A stretch of 22,288 nt of DNA, taken from assembly GCA_913052135.1 (NCBI GenBank), contig CAJXDY010000041.1, positions 1 through 22,288 of the forward strand, written 5' to 3'. The translations under genes and the position numbers were made by a program. The notes beneath the pieces are model-generated. The model worked only from the letters and a program-made list of their open reading frames with translations. It searched no databases and was not told where the DNA came from. The stretch is from UBA8106 sp913052135. Lineage in GTDB: Bacteria; Acidobacteriota; Vicinamibacteria; Vicinamibacterales; UBA823. Shown here in pieces: positions 7,962-15,090 of this stretch; the first letter of the stretch is position 1; each line of letters begins with the position of its first letter.

Positions 7962-8381
7962 CTATTGTGATCGAAGATTTACCTCTACATATCCAGTGGA
8001 TTCTGTCCACTGTACTCGACGGTCCGGTAAGCCTCCTTGTCCATCGGGAGGGAAAAAGTATACGAGGATTTCATTGTACGAATCCTGTACTGGTTCGGCG
8101 AGTTGTTGGGCAATAGATTTCGCATCAGAAAGATTTTCAGCTTCGACTTCCAGTATCAGGGCATAGTGCGCAGAAAATTGTTCGACCAGTCTCCATCCGG
8201 AGCCCGTCATGGCTAATCGGGGTGTATTGTTTTTATTATCAACGAGCGATGTTGCCCTCGGCGCGCTATTTAATTGCTCATGAACGGTTGAGTTGTCTTC
8301 ATTGACAATCAAAATTAATCCTACAATGGCACCTAGTTGTAACGCGATCGCAACACCGATCGCGACGAACTTAGCACTCAT
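7962..8381 (-). CDS. small membrane-anchored protein of unknown function
   Basis: This 139-residue product has one N-terminal hydrophobic helix (residues about 4-26, rich in A, I, L, V), then a polar linker and a compact C-terminal domain from about residue 60 (GSGWRLVEQF to RRVQWTESTGYVEV). The topology suggests an inner-membrane anchor with the domain in the periplasm. I do not recognise the domain. It lies 80 bases upstream of the aminotransferase on the same strand and may share its transcript. The coding signal is fair: a hydrophobic anchor plus a well-formed mixed domain, but the ribosome site is weak. The first codons contain an inverted repeat (8343-8364). Confidence 0.7.
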   Translation of the reverse strand: MSAKFVAIGVAIALQLGAIVGLILIVNEDNSTVHEQLNSAPRATSLVDNKNNTPRLAMTGSGWRLVEQFSAHYALILEVEAENLSDAKSIAQQLAEPVQDSYNEILVYFFPPDGQGGLPDRRVQWTESTGYVEVNLRSQ

Positions 8382-8743
8382 TAGCTTTACCGTATTGGTT
8401 TCGCAGTTCTGGATACGGGGGTGGGCCGAAGGCGGTTTGCAGTAAGTGGTGCCTCATTGGCTTCTTTTTAAGAGTCTGTTTAAAACATCTATCGGTTTGT
8501 TGAGACTTATTGGCGAGTAAGATTCTGACAACTTAAAAAGTGGATGCAATTATTGCCATATGGGCACCAACACCATGTTTTGCAAACGGTGGACAGATGT
8601 CAAGTTGTCGAGAGGTTGATCGAGATAAGCTTGGTTACAGGAATCGTGTATGATGAGTATTGGAATGTATGTTGTAAGCGTGTTTTGTCGGTTAAATTGA
8701 GCCATTAATGATGTAGCAAGTCGTGAGGTTAAGGAGCGCATCG
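8382..8743 (+). other. 362-base intergenic region, divergent promoter region
   Basis: This is the longest stretch without a gene, lying between the divergent small membrane protein and the peroxiredoxin. I see no tRNA-like T loop, no repeat family and no convincing small ORF in it. It contains the promoter candidate at 8525-8553 and ends in a strong ribosome site, AAGGAG at 8731-8736. If that promoter is used, the peroxiredoxin mRNA has a leader of roughly 180 bases. Confidence 0.5.
8525..8553 (+). promoter_or_regulatory. candidate sigma70-type promoter for the peroxiredoxin
   Basis: CTGACA at 8525-8530 matches five of six bases of the -35 consensus. After exactly 17 bases comes AATTAT at 8548-8553, which matches four of six of the -10 consensus. 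It points toward the peroxiredoxin gene. Matches of this quality also occur by chance. Confidence 0.35.
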
Positions 8744-9277
8744 ATGATCAAGATGTTACTGGTGATTTGCGTAGTGTTGAGTGTGATGGCGATCGGCGCG
8801 TTCGTTGTCAGCGCTGAAGACTTAAAACCTGGCGACATGGCGCCCGAGTTTTCATTAGCTGGTTCCGATGGTAATACTCACTCGCTCTCTGAGCTTAGAG
8901 GCACAACGGTTGTCCTTGCGTGGTTTCCAAAGGCTTTCACTGGTGGGTGAACGGCTGAATGTAAATCGTTCCGTGAGAACGGTGACTCTATTAAGAAATT
9001 TAACGCTGCTTATTTCATGGTCAGCGTCGACGACATAGAGACCAATACCAAGTTTGCCGAATCGTTAGAGGCAGATTTTCCATTATTAAGTAACGAGGAA
9101 AAAGATGTCGCGGAAGCTTATGGTGTCGTAACAGCAGTGCGCCCGTTTCCGGCGCGTTGGACTTTCTATATCGATGGTGCTGGCAAGATTATTTATATCG
9201 ACAAAGAAGTCAATGCTTCCACAGCGGGTAGTGATGTCGCCGTAAGACTGGCGGCGCTTGGCGTGGCCGAGAGGTAA
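8744..9277 (+). CDS. exported selenocysteine peroxiredoxin (in-frame TGA = Sec69)
   Basis: The frame from ATG 8744 runs to TAA 9275-9277 with a single internal stop, TGA at 8948-8950, giving 177 residues with position 69 at the TGA. AAGGAG at 8731-8736, seven bases upstream, fixes the start. Residues 1-24 are a signal peptide (cleavage likely VVSA-EDL). The thioredoxin-fold AhpC/BCP-type domain begins at KPGDMAPEFSLAG. The TGA takes the place of the peroxidatic cysteine in the Prx motif PxxxTxxC (P62, T66, U69). The sequence resumes TAEC, giving a possible partner Cys73. Downstream, SVDD, VRPFPARWTFYID and the C-terminus are normal for the family. It would reduce peroxides in the periplasm. 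UGA is an ordinary stop elsewhere in the window, so this is local recoding or a nonsense mutation; the hairpin at 8965-8983 and the exact position favour Sec. Confidence 0.85.
8965..8983 (+). promoter_or_regulatory. candidate bacterial SECIS hairpin
   Basis: ATCGTTC (8965-8971) pairs with GAACGGT (8977-8983), seven pairs including one G-U, closing the 5-base loop CGTGA. The loop starts 21 bases after the TGA, inside the 16-37 base window described for bacterial SECIS elements, and has a G among its first two bases. It lies within the coding sequence, as bacterial SECIS elements do. SelB binding is inferred, not shown. Confidence 0.6.
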
Positions 9278-9377
9278 AGGCCCACTAAACGTATCACCTA
9301 ATTTTAGCCGGTCGAGACATATCCCTAGTCTTCGACGGAGTTAGGTTAAAGGCTGAGCAAGATTAGTGGAACCTCGC

Positions 9378-9542
9378 TCAGTCTTCGCTTTTCTGGTCGT
9401 CCGGATCTTTGACTTCTTCCTTGAATCCTTTGATCGCCTGCCCCATGCCTCGACCAAGGCCTGAGAGGCGTTTCGCCCCAAAGATCAGTACGAGAATGAA
9501 GAAGATGACCAGCAGTTCTGGAAGACCAATACCAAAGGGCAT
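9378..9542 (-). CDS. tatA: twin-arginine translocase subunit TatA
   Basis: This short gene encodes 54 residues with the full TatA/E plan. A hydrophobic helix at about residues 3-21 begins GIGLPELLVI; a hinge FGAKRLSGLG (21-30) and an amphipathic helix GRGMGQAIKGFKEEVK follow, then an acidic tail. TatA forms the pore-like part of the Tat system that moves folded proteins across the inner membrane. AAAGG upstream of the ATG at 9542 serves as ribosome site. It is convergent with the peroxiredoxin and 50 bases from the FMN reductase. TatB and TatC are not in the window. The peroxiredoxin signal peptide has no twin arginine, so a direct substrate link is unlikely. Confidence 0.93.
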   Translation of the reverse strand: MPFGIGLPELLVIFFILVLIFGAKRLSGLGRGMGQAIKGFKEEVKDPDDQKSED

Positions 9543-9595
9543 TTCTACACCTTTCTCTATAAGACATCCTCACAATATCATGTGCGCATGCCTAA

Positions 9596-10120
9596 TTAGA
9601 AGCGTTCACTAATTTGACTTAAATGAACAAGTTTTTCGAGTACTTCGTCCAGCCGTTCTTTGGTTTCTGCATCTTCTAGGACTCCGTCAGAGAAAGCTTC
9701 TTTCGTGACATAAACGAAGCGGGGAATTATGAGGCAGTGGAAGTCGAGCATCAAGCTGTTGGCAAGTCCCATGAGGGACATATAACTGCCTTTTCCTCCT
9801 GCGGCACAGAGAAATCCGACCACTTTCTCTGACCAGGCTTTTCCAGTTAATTCGATGAGATTCTTCGTAGCGGCGCTGGCGCCGTAGTTATAAACGGGTG
9901 TTGCGATCAAGATGCCACGGGCCTCTTGAATCCAGGTTTGGAGTTGAATGACCGATTCAGTCGAATAACAGTCGGAATCATTACAAAGTGGTAACTGGTA
10001 ATCGGCCAAATTGACAAACCTTGTTTCCTGGCCCGCCGCTAGTAGCTGTTCGTTGGCACGCTTGGCGAGAATACGAGAACGACTATTCGGATTTAAGCTG
10101 CAACTAAGAACGAGTAACAT
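9596..10120 (-). CDS. NAD(P)H-dependent FMN reductase family protein
   Basis: The 174-residue protein has the flavodoxin-like fold of the SsuE/ChrR/YieF group of FMN-dependent NAD(P)H reductases. It begins MLLVLSCSLNPNSRSRILAKR, the loop that binds the FMN phosphate. The second flavin loop, ATPVYNYGASAATKNLIEL (about 73-91), corresponds to the PEYN-x-S-x-x-LKN pattern, with Val in place of Glu. AAGGKGSYMS near 106-115 forms the third loop. It could reduce quinones, flavins or metals such as chromate; the substrate is unknown. It is upstream of tatA on the same strand and may be cotranscribed. Confidence 0.88.
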   Translation of the reverse strand: MLLVLSCSLNPNSRSRILAKRANEQLLAAGQETRFVNLADYQLPLCNDSDCYSTESVIQLQTWIQEARGILIATPVYNYGASAATKNLIELTGKAWSEKVVGFLCAAGGKGSYMSLMGLANSLMLDFHCLIIPRFVYVTKEAFSDGVLEDAETKERLDEVLEKLVHLSQISERF

Positions 10121-10298
10121 TTCAGCATCGTATCATGATGTCTTGGTGGTTCATGAAGGTTGATGCGCGGGGAGGGGCGTGTCATTACTCTGGATAGTTC
10201 TTTCTCACTGCATGCCAAGACCGTTAACATGCCAGGTTGAAGACTGCTTCAGTTGTAAAGCGTTCGATCTAAACGAGTCAAGCCTAATTAAGATAGAT

Positions 10299-11093
10299 TT
10301 ACACGCCAGGTGGATGATATCGTCCATCCGCTGCTGTCCAGCCGCCGTCAACAAATAGCACGGTTCCTGTAACATAACTTGAAGCATCCGATGATAAAAA
10401 TATTATAGGCCCAACCATTTCCTCTGGGGTTGCCCAGCGTCCAAGTACAGTCTTGGAAGCATACGCTTCATACCAATCTGGGACGGACTTAATTGGCTCT
10501 GTCAGGGGTGTTTCAACAATGCCTGGGGCCAGTGCATTAACTCGAACCCCTGAAGGTCCGAATTCTGCAGCGGCTGTCCGTACAAGTTGTACGATACCGG
10601 CTTTGGTTGCGGCATAGACCGACTGACCTGGTTCAACCACTTGTGAACGGATCGAGGAAAACAGGACGATGCTACCTGCGCCTGCCTGAGTCATGTGTCG
10701 CCCAGCCGTCCGAAGCACATTAAAACTACCTTTTAGATTAAGGGAAACCACTTTGTCGAATTCATCAGAACTGTAGTTCAGTAGCGATTTCCGCACGTTT
10801 ACACTTGGCGTGCATATTACGACGTCAAGTTGGCTGTGGCACTGCACAATGCTATCAAGAGCTTCGTTAACTAAATCTTCCTTTGTGATGTCTAGCATTG
10901 TGCCGTAGGATGCACATCCAGATTCATTGATTTGTTGAACAACCGCCTGGACGCCAGCGTCGTTAATGTCGAAGCAGTGAACGATTGCGCCATGTTTAGC
11001 GAATTCAAGTGAAGTGGCTTTGCCAATACCTGAAGCTGCGCCAATTATCGCAACTATTTTATTTTTTAGATTAAAGTAATCTTTGGTTGACAT
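10299..11093 (-). CDS. short-chain dehydrogenase/reductase (SDR)
   Basis: This 264-residue classical SDR has the nucleotide-binding loop GAASGIG at 18-24, where the usual leading Thr is Ile. An acid, Asp42, at the end of the second strand suggests NAD(H). The catalytic set is Ser146/147, Tyr160 and Lys164 (YAATK), with Asn119 in SLNLKG. The usual NNAG segment reads ICTPSVN, a departure from the family. The C-terminus ends with SSYVTGTVLFVDGGWTAADG, which is typical. AAAGGA lies about 10 bases before the ATG. It is 15 bases downstream of the symporter stop on the same strand, so it probably belongs to the peptidase-symporter operon. Its substrate is unknown. Confidence 0.9.
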   Translation of the reverse strand: MSTKDYFNLKNKIVAIIGAASGIGKATSLEFAKHGAIVHCFDINDAGVQAVVQQINESGCASYGTMLDITKEDLVNEALDSIVQCHSQLDVVICTPSVNVRKSLLNYSSDEFDKVVSLNLKGSFNVLRTAGRHMTQAGAGSIVLFSSIRSQVVEPGQSVYAATKAGIVQLVRTAAAEFGPSGVRVNALAPGIVETPLTEPIKSVPDWYEAYASKTVLGRWATPEEMVGPIIFLSSDASSYVTGTVLFVDGGWTAADGRYHPPGV

Positions 11094-11108
11094 CCCAGAG
11101 TCATCCTT

Positions 11109-12539
11109 TCAGAGGCGGGCCGCTGGTGTATTAGAACTCCTTGGTGAGCCTGTTAGGTATCGTCTCGCTGCCCAGATTGTCATGCACACTGTGACGCTAG
11201 CAATGACGCCCAGCGTGGCTGAGGTGAACACTCCAGAAGTTTGTTCGATCGAGATTATCTCGACCGTCACTACCAGAGCAAGCCCTGCAGCAATTGCAGA
11301 CAATACTTCGGGAGTTCCAATCTTACGAATGTAGAGACCCATGACGATTGGAACAAACAAACTCACGGTTAGTAATGTGTAGAACACACTCATCACAGTA
11401 ATGATCGATTTAGCAAAAATTGCGATGAGTAACGCCAGAGTGCCACCACCTATGGCTGCTCGACGTGCGACTTTTAATACAGATGAGTCGTTGGCCTCTC
11501 TATTAATGAACCGCCGATAGAGGTCCTGACTGAGTGACGTTGATAGCATAAATAAAATAGCGTCAGCTGAACTGACCTCAGCTGAAAATAGCGCGACAAG
11601 GCCAATTGCACCTATTAGTGGAGGCAAAGATTCCATTAGCAGGAGTGGTAAGGCCATTCCAGGGTTAATTAGGTCTGGATATGCCGATCGCGCGATAGCA
11701 CCTAAGAATGCTGGGACAAAAGCGAATAGAAGCAAGACTAGGCCGCTCCAGCCGACAGCACGGCGTACTGTGTGCTCATCCGCTGCGCCGTACACTTTTT
11801 GCAGTAAGCCTGGTGAGACAATAAAGGCTGGTACGAGCATTGGTAAGTAGATCCACCCGCCTCTAGAACCACCTAAGAAGTTCCAGTATTCAGGTATTGC
11901 TTCGGTGTTTGTGAAGACGGTCTCGAGGCCACCGCCTTGAAAGAGTGCAAAGGGTACGGCCAACATAAAACCAATAAGCAGCATGCACAGTTGAATTACA
12001 TTGACCCAAGCAGAGGCCAATAATCCACCAGCTGTAAAATACGTCATGATGACGACGCCACCGATAATGCAGCCGACGTACTGTGGAAGGCCCGTAATGA
12101 CATTTAATACAAAGGCAATTGCCAAGAGCTGTGCTGCCAAAATAATAAGTGTTCCGAACCAGAGCAACACTGCTATCACTGCACGGACATTATGGTCATA
12201 TCGATGTTCGAGGAAATCGCCTACAGTTTTGAATTTGTGGCGAGTGGCAAGTTGATGCATTCGTGGGCCGACCCAAAAAGCGAGCACTAGGGAACCTATA
12301 CCAGCTGAACCGACCCACCACCACGCACTCAAGCCGATTCGGTAGCCTAATTCAGTAGCGCCAACCGTCGAGCCGGCTCCTATGTTTGCTGCGAGCATGG
12401 TTGAGAAAAGTAGGCCGGGTTTAAGACGTCGACCTGCCACGAAAAAGTCATTTGTGTCACGTACTCGGCGGCCGACCCAAAGACCGATTCCAATGAGGAT
12501 TAAACCGTAGATGAGTAGTAATGAAAGATGAAGTGTCAC
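11109..12539 (-). CDS. sodium:solute symporter (SSS family)
   Basis: The 476-residue membrane protein has about 13 hydrophobic helices and the sodium:solute symporter pattern: a first helix followed by RRVRDTNDFFVAGRRLKPG, then LLFSTMLAANIGAGSTVGATELGYRIG, where the sodium and substrate sites of the family lie. VALFSAEVSSADAILFMLSTSLSQDLYRR, near 312-340, is the other conserved block. It imports a small solute with sodium across the inner membrane. The start codon is GTG at 12537-12539, which overlaps the stop of the upstream P1 peptidase in a GTGA junction, so translation is coupled. The solute may be an amino acid or amide released by that peptidase; this is inferred from linkage. Confidence 0.92.
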   Translation of the reverse strand: MTLHLSLLLIYGLILIGIGLWVGRRVRDTNDFFVAGRRLKPGLLFSTMLAANIGAGSTVGATELGYRIGLSAWWWVGSAGIGSLVLAFWVGPRMHQLATRHKFKTVGDFLEHRYDHNVRAVIAVLLWFGTLIILAAQLLAIAFVLNVITGLPQYVGCIIGGVVIMTYFTAGGLLASAWVNVIQLCMLLIGFMLAVPFALFQGGGLETVFTNTEAIPEYWNFLGGSRGGWIYLPMLVPAFIVSPGLLQKVYGAADEHTVRRAVGWSGLVLLLFAFVPAFLGAIARSAYPDLINPGMALPLLLMESLPPLIGAIGLVALFSAEVSSADAILFMLSTSLSQDLYRRFINREANDSSVLKVARRAAIGGGTLALLIAIFAKSIITVMSVFYTLLTVSLFVPIVMGLYIRKIGTPEVLSAIAAGLALVVTVEIISIEQTSGVFTSATLGVIASVTVCMTIWAARRYLTGSPRSSNTPAARL

Positions 12540-13621
12540 GGGTGGGACAAATCGAAATCTCGCGCAGCAGGATAGCCGGGTATGCTTGTTGCCTGGCGTA
12601 CGGCTCGTACGACCGCTTCGGCCATTACTTCGGCTGCGAGTGCGCCGATGGTTAACATGTCAGGTGCACCGGAAAGTTTACCAGTGGCAAGGGCAAAAAT
12701 GGTATCACCGTCAACATGGGTGTGAGCTGGCGAGATAGTACGTGCAAGTCCATCATGGGCCATCTGCGCGATCTTTTTAGCCTGCGACTTCGTTAAAACT
12801 GCATTGGTGGCTACTACGCCAATCGTCGTATTTTCACCTTGGCGGAGCCGTCCGATCTCGCCCGAGCGAATCAAGCGCCGTGCGTCAGCGAAGCTCTGTC
12901 CGTCTTCCGTACGTACTCCTGCGACTATTTCTCCAGTCGTGGGATCTAAAATGTCTCCTACCGCATTGACAGCAACGAGTGCGGCGACGGTTAATCCATT
13001 AGGCATTGTCACAGCCGCGCTGCCGAGCCCGCCCTTCATCGCGCGTGATTCACCTCGCAGTTTACCTACGGTGGCGCCAGCTCCCGCGCCGATGTTCCCT
13101 TCCTTTACGGGCGCGACGCTAGCTATTGTGGCTGCTTGGAGGCCACAGTCGGCCGTGGGTCGTACGTCTGGCGCGTTACCGACGCCTAGGTCGAATAAGA
13201 TTGCGGCTGGCACGATCGGTACACGGGCAAACCGTGTTTCGTATCCGATGTTATGGGATTCGAGGTACTGCATCACTCCCGTGGCTGCATCCAGTCCAAA
13301 GGCACTTCCACCGGCGAGTACTAGCGCATGCACTTGTTGCACCGTATTAATTGGATCTAAGAGGTCGGTTTCACGTGTGCCAGGTGCACTACCACGCACG
13401 TCTACACCTGCCACGGCACCATCCTCAACCATGATGACCGTGCATCCAGTGGGACGTTCTGAAAGTGTGTGATGCCCAACTTTTATTCCCTCAACCGCTG
13501 TCAATCCATGTCTGTTGACCGCTGCAGCCTCCTCCTGATGGGGTAAAGCCCACAGCAGTGTCCAGGAAATCAACGCAATTCCGACCGTAATAGCAGATGC
13601 TCGATACATGATTCCAGTCAT
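12536..13621 (-). CDS. P1-family (DmpA/NylC) Ntn hydrolase with N-terminal membrane segment
   Basis: The 361-residue protein belongs to the DmpA/NylC family of self-cleaving Ntn hydrolases (beta-peptide aminopeptidases, nylon-oligomer hydrolase). Family stretches are GLTAVEGIKVGHHT (39-52), VLAGGSAFGLDAATGV (101-116), MKGGLGSAAV and HVDGDTIFALATG. The likely autocleavage site is Asn264-Thr265 in GENTTIGVVATNA, matching the Asn-Thr site known from NylC; Thr265 would be the nucleophile. A hydrophobic segment at residues about 7-27 suggests export or anchoring. The ATG at 13621 and an ATG four codons later are both possible. Its stop overlaps the symporter start. Substrates are probably short peptides or amides with unusual linkage. 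Confidence 0.9.
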   Translation of the reverse strand: MTGIMYRASAITVGIALISWTLLWALPHQEEAAAVNRHGLTAVEGIKVGHHTLSERPTGCTVIMVEDGAVAGVDVRGSAPGTRETDLLDPINTVQQVHALVLAGGSAFGLDAATGVMQYLESHNIGYETRFARVPIVPAAILFDLGVGNAPDVRPTADCGLQAATIASVAPVKEGNIGAGAGATVGKLRGESRAMKGGLGSAAVTMPNGLTVAALVAVNAVGDILDPTTGEIVAGVRTEDGQSFADARRLIRSGEIGRLRQGENTTIGVVATNAVLTKSQAKKIAQMAHDGLARTISPAHTHVDGDTIFALATGKLSGAPDMLTIGALAAEVMAEAVVRAVRQATSIPGYPAARDFDLSHP

Positions 13622-13703
13622 TGTCTGTTCCTACAGGAAAACTCTTCTGATAATACTTGAAATTGGTCTGGCTTCGTTAACGTTGGATGTTAGAATCCCA
13701 CCA

Positions 13704-13721
13704 CGTTTTACAGGTAAAACG
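13704..13721. promoter_or_regulatory. palindromic operator candidate between divergent genes
   Basis: CGTTTTAC-AG-GTAAAACG is a perfect inverted repeat with 8-base arms and a 2-base centre. It lies in the 127-base gap between the divergent P1 peptidase and M20 peptidase genes, 28 bases before the M20 start. The size and symmetry fit a dimeric repressor site that could control both genes. No regulator gene is in the window. Confidence 0.45.
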
Positions 13722-13748
13722 CTACAATGACGCCAGCTACTAAGGTAA

Positions 13749-15020
13749 ATGACTTATCACGCTGAAACTGAAAAAGTATTACAGGTGGTCGACGGGATTA
13801 CTGACGAGATCGTCGAATTTGCCGCAGATTTGGTACGAATTCCGACTGTTAACCCACCCGGGGCCCTGTACGAAGTTTGCGCCCACACTATAGGTGAACG
13901 CCTTAAATCTTTCGGGTTTTCGGTCAATTACGTTGCAGCGGAAGGGCTTCCTGAACACAGTCCCACACACCCGCGCGTCAATGTCATCGGTTCTCGTGCA
14001 GGTAGTATTTCTCGACCATTACTGCATTTGAATGGACATTTTGATGTTGTTCCACCAGGTTACGGCTGGACCCTTGATCCCTTCGGGGGAATTGTGCGGG
14101 ATGGTCGCCTGTATGGCCGTGGTAGCGCGGATATGAAGGCTGGGCTCGCCGCCGCTATCTACGCGGCAGAGGCTGTCCGTCGTGCAGGAGTTGAGTTACG
14201 AGGGACGATTGAAGTTAGTGGCACGGTGGATGAGGAGAGCGGTGGTATGGCGGGCGTAGCTTGGCTTGCTCAACATGGCCTGATTTCGTCGAATAAGACT
14301 GACTATGTGATCATTCCTGAACCCCTTAATGTTGACTGCGTGTGTGTAGGTCATCGCGGTGTTTACTGGTTTGACATAACAACTTATGGTCGCGTGGCAC
14401 ATGGGAGCATGCCTTTTCTTGGGATAAATGCAATCGATCAAATGAATAAGGTGCTTAATGCCGTTCGCGAAGAACTTGTTCCAGAATTAGCAACACGTAT
14501 AACAGACATGCCGGTAATACCCTCACAGGCTCGATATGCCACCATCAACACCAACACAATTGAAGGGGGCCAGGCGAACCAATTGATGCAGACTCCATGT
14601 GTTGCAGATCGATGCACCGTTATCTTCGATCGACGTTTTTTACCCGAGGAAGAATTCGAAACTGTTCGGGGCGAAGTTGAAGAACTCTTAAAACGGTTAT
14701 CGGTTAGGACACCTGACTTGAGGTGCGACTTGCAGGATCGTTTGATTGTGCAGCCAATGCGGACCCCTGAGATGTCGCCCGTAGTAGTGGCCGTTCGAGA
14801 CGGTGTGCAGTCAGTGCTCGGTCGTGAGGCGACCCTTGTAGCCAGTCCGGGCACCTATGATCACAAACATGTAACCAATATTGGCGGGGTCACAGACTGC
14901 ATTGCGTATGGTCCTGGTGCGCTTGAATTGGCACACCAACCTGATGAATGGTGTGGGATCGATGACCTTGTCGCTGCGACTAAGGTACTCGCTCTCTCCA
15001 TACTTAAGCTGGTGGCTTGA
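13749..15020 (+). CDS. M20-family metallopeptidase / amidohydrolase (ArgE/DapE type)
   Basis: The 423-residue protein has the di-zinc M20 set: His97 and Asp99 in NGHFDVVP, bridging Asp128 in GSADMKAG, catalytic Glu162 and metal Glu163 in DEESGG, Glu191 in IIPEPLN, and a C-terminal His in ALELAHQPDEW. The insertion domain follows residue 200 (GHRGVYWFDI). This group includes acetylornithine deacetylase, succinyl-diaminopimelate desuccinylase and carboxypeptidases; no signal peptide is seen, so it acts in the cytoplasm. The ATG at 13749 has AAGG only three bases upstream. It faces away from the P1 peptidase gene, with a palindrome between them. Context suggests hydrolysis of imported peptides or acylated amino acids rather than arginine or lysine synthesis. 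Confidence 0.92.
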   Translation: MTYHAETEKVLQVVDGITDEIVEFAADLVRIPTVNPPGALYEVCAHTIGERLKSFGFSVNYVAAEGLPEHSPTHPRVNVIGSRAGSISRPLLHLNGHFDVVPPGYGWTLDPFGGIVRDGRLYGRGSADMKAGLAAAIYAAEAVRRAGVELRGTIEVSGTVDEESGGMAGVAWLAQHGLISSNKTDYVIIPEPLNVDCVCVGHRGVYWFDITTYGRVAHGSMPFLGINAIDQMNKVLNAVREELVPELATRITDMPVIPSQARYATINTNTIEGGQANQLMQTPCVADRCTVIFDRRFLPEEEFETVRGEVEELLKRLSVRTPDLRCDLQDRLIVQPMRTPEMSPVVVAVRDGVQSVLGREATLVASPGTYDHKHVTNIGGVTDCIAYGPGALELAHQPDEWCGIDDLVAATKVLALSILKLVA

Positions 15021-15090
15021 CTTAACGTGTTCTACGGTCTTGTCAATTTTTTAAGTGAGTCAAGGAAGTCTAGCTGCCACCTATTGTGAT

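Noticed and set aside
8343..8364. Inverted repeat CGCGATCG-caacac-CGATCGCG
   Set aside because: It lies inside the start of the small membrane protein gene and arises from a repeated Val-Ala-Ile coding pattern; no regulatory role can be argued.
8550..8741. 63-codon minus-strand ORF in the intergenic region
   Set aside because: No homology that I recognise, no ribosome site, and it covers the promoter and ribosome site of the peroxiredoxin.
8382..8743. Possible selC (tRNA-Sec) next to the selenoprotein
   Set aside because: No T-loop GGTTCRAATC-like stretch or CCA end is present in the gap.
8744..9277. Peroxiredoxin as a pseudogene or as evidence for a changed genetic code
   Set aside because: The only lesion is the TGA at the catalytic position, with no other decay. 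UGA reassignment is excluded because TGA normally ends other genes here, such as those at 15020, 17292, 17960 and 20941.
9346..9573. 75-codon ORF on the minus strand over tatA
   Set aside because: It is in another frame than the clear TatA protein and has arginine-rich, non-family sequence.
13727..13765. 12-codon leader ORF (ATG to TGA) overlapping the M20 start
   Set aside because: It has no ribosome site, no run of regulatory codons and no hairpin pair typical of attenuation.
15016..15064. CTTGACT/AGTCAAG inverted repeat after the M20 gene
   Set aside because: The arms are seven bases with 35 bases between them, too open for a terminator.
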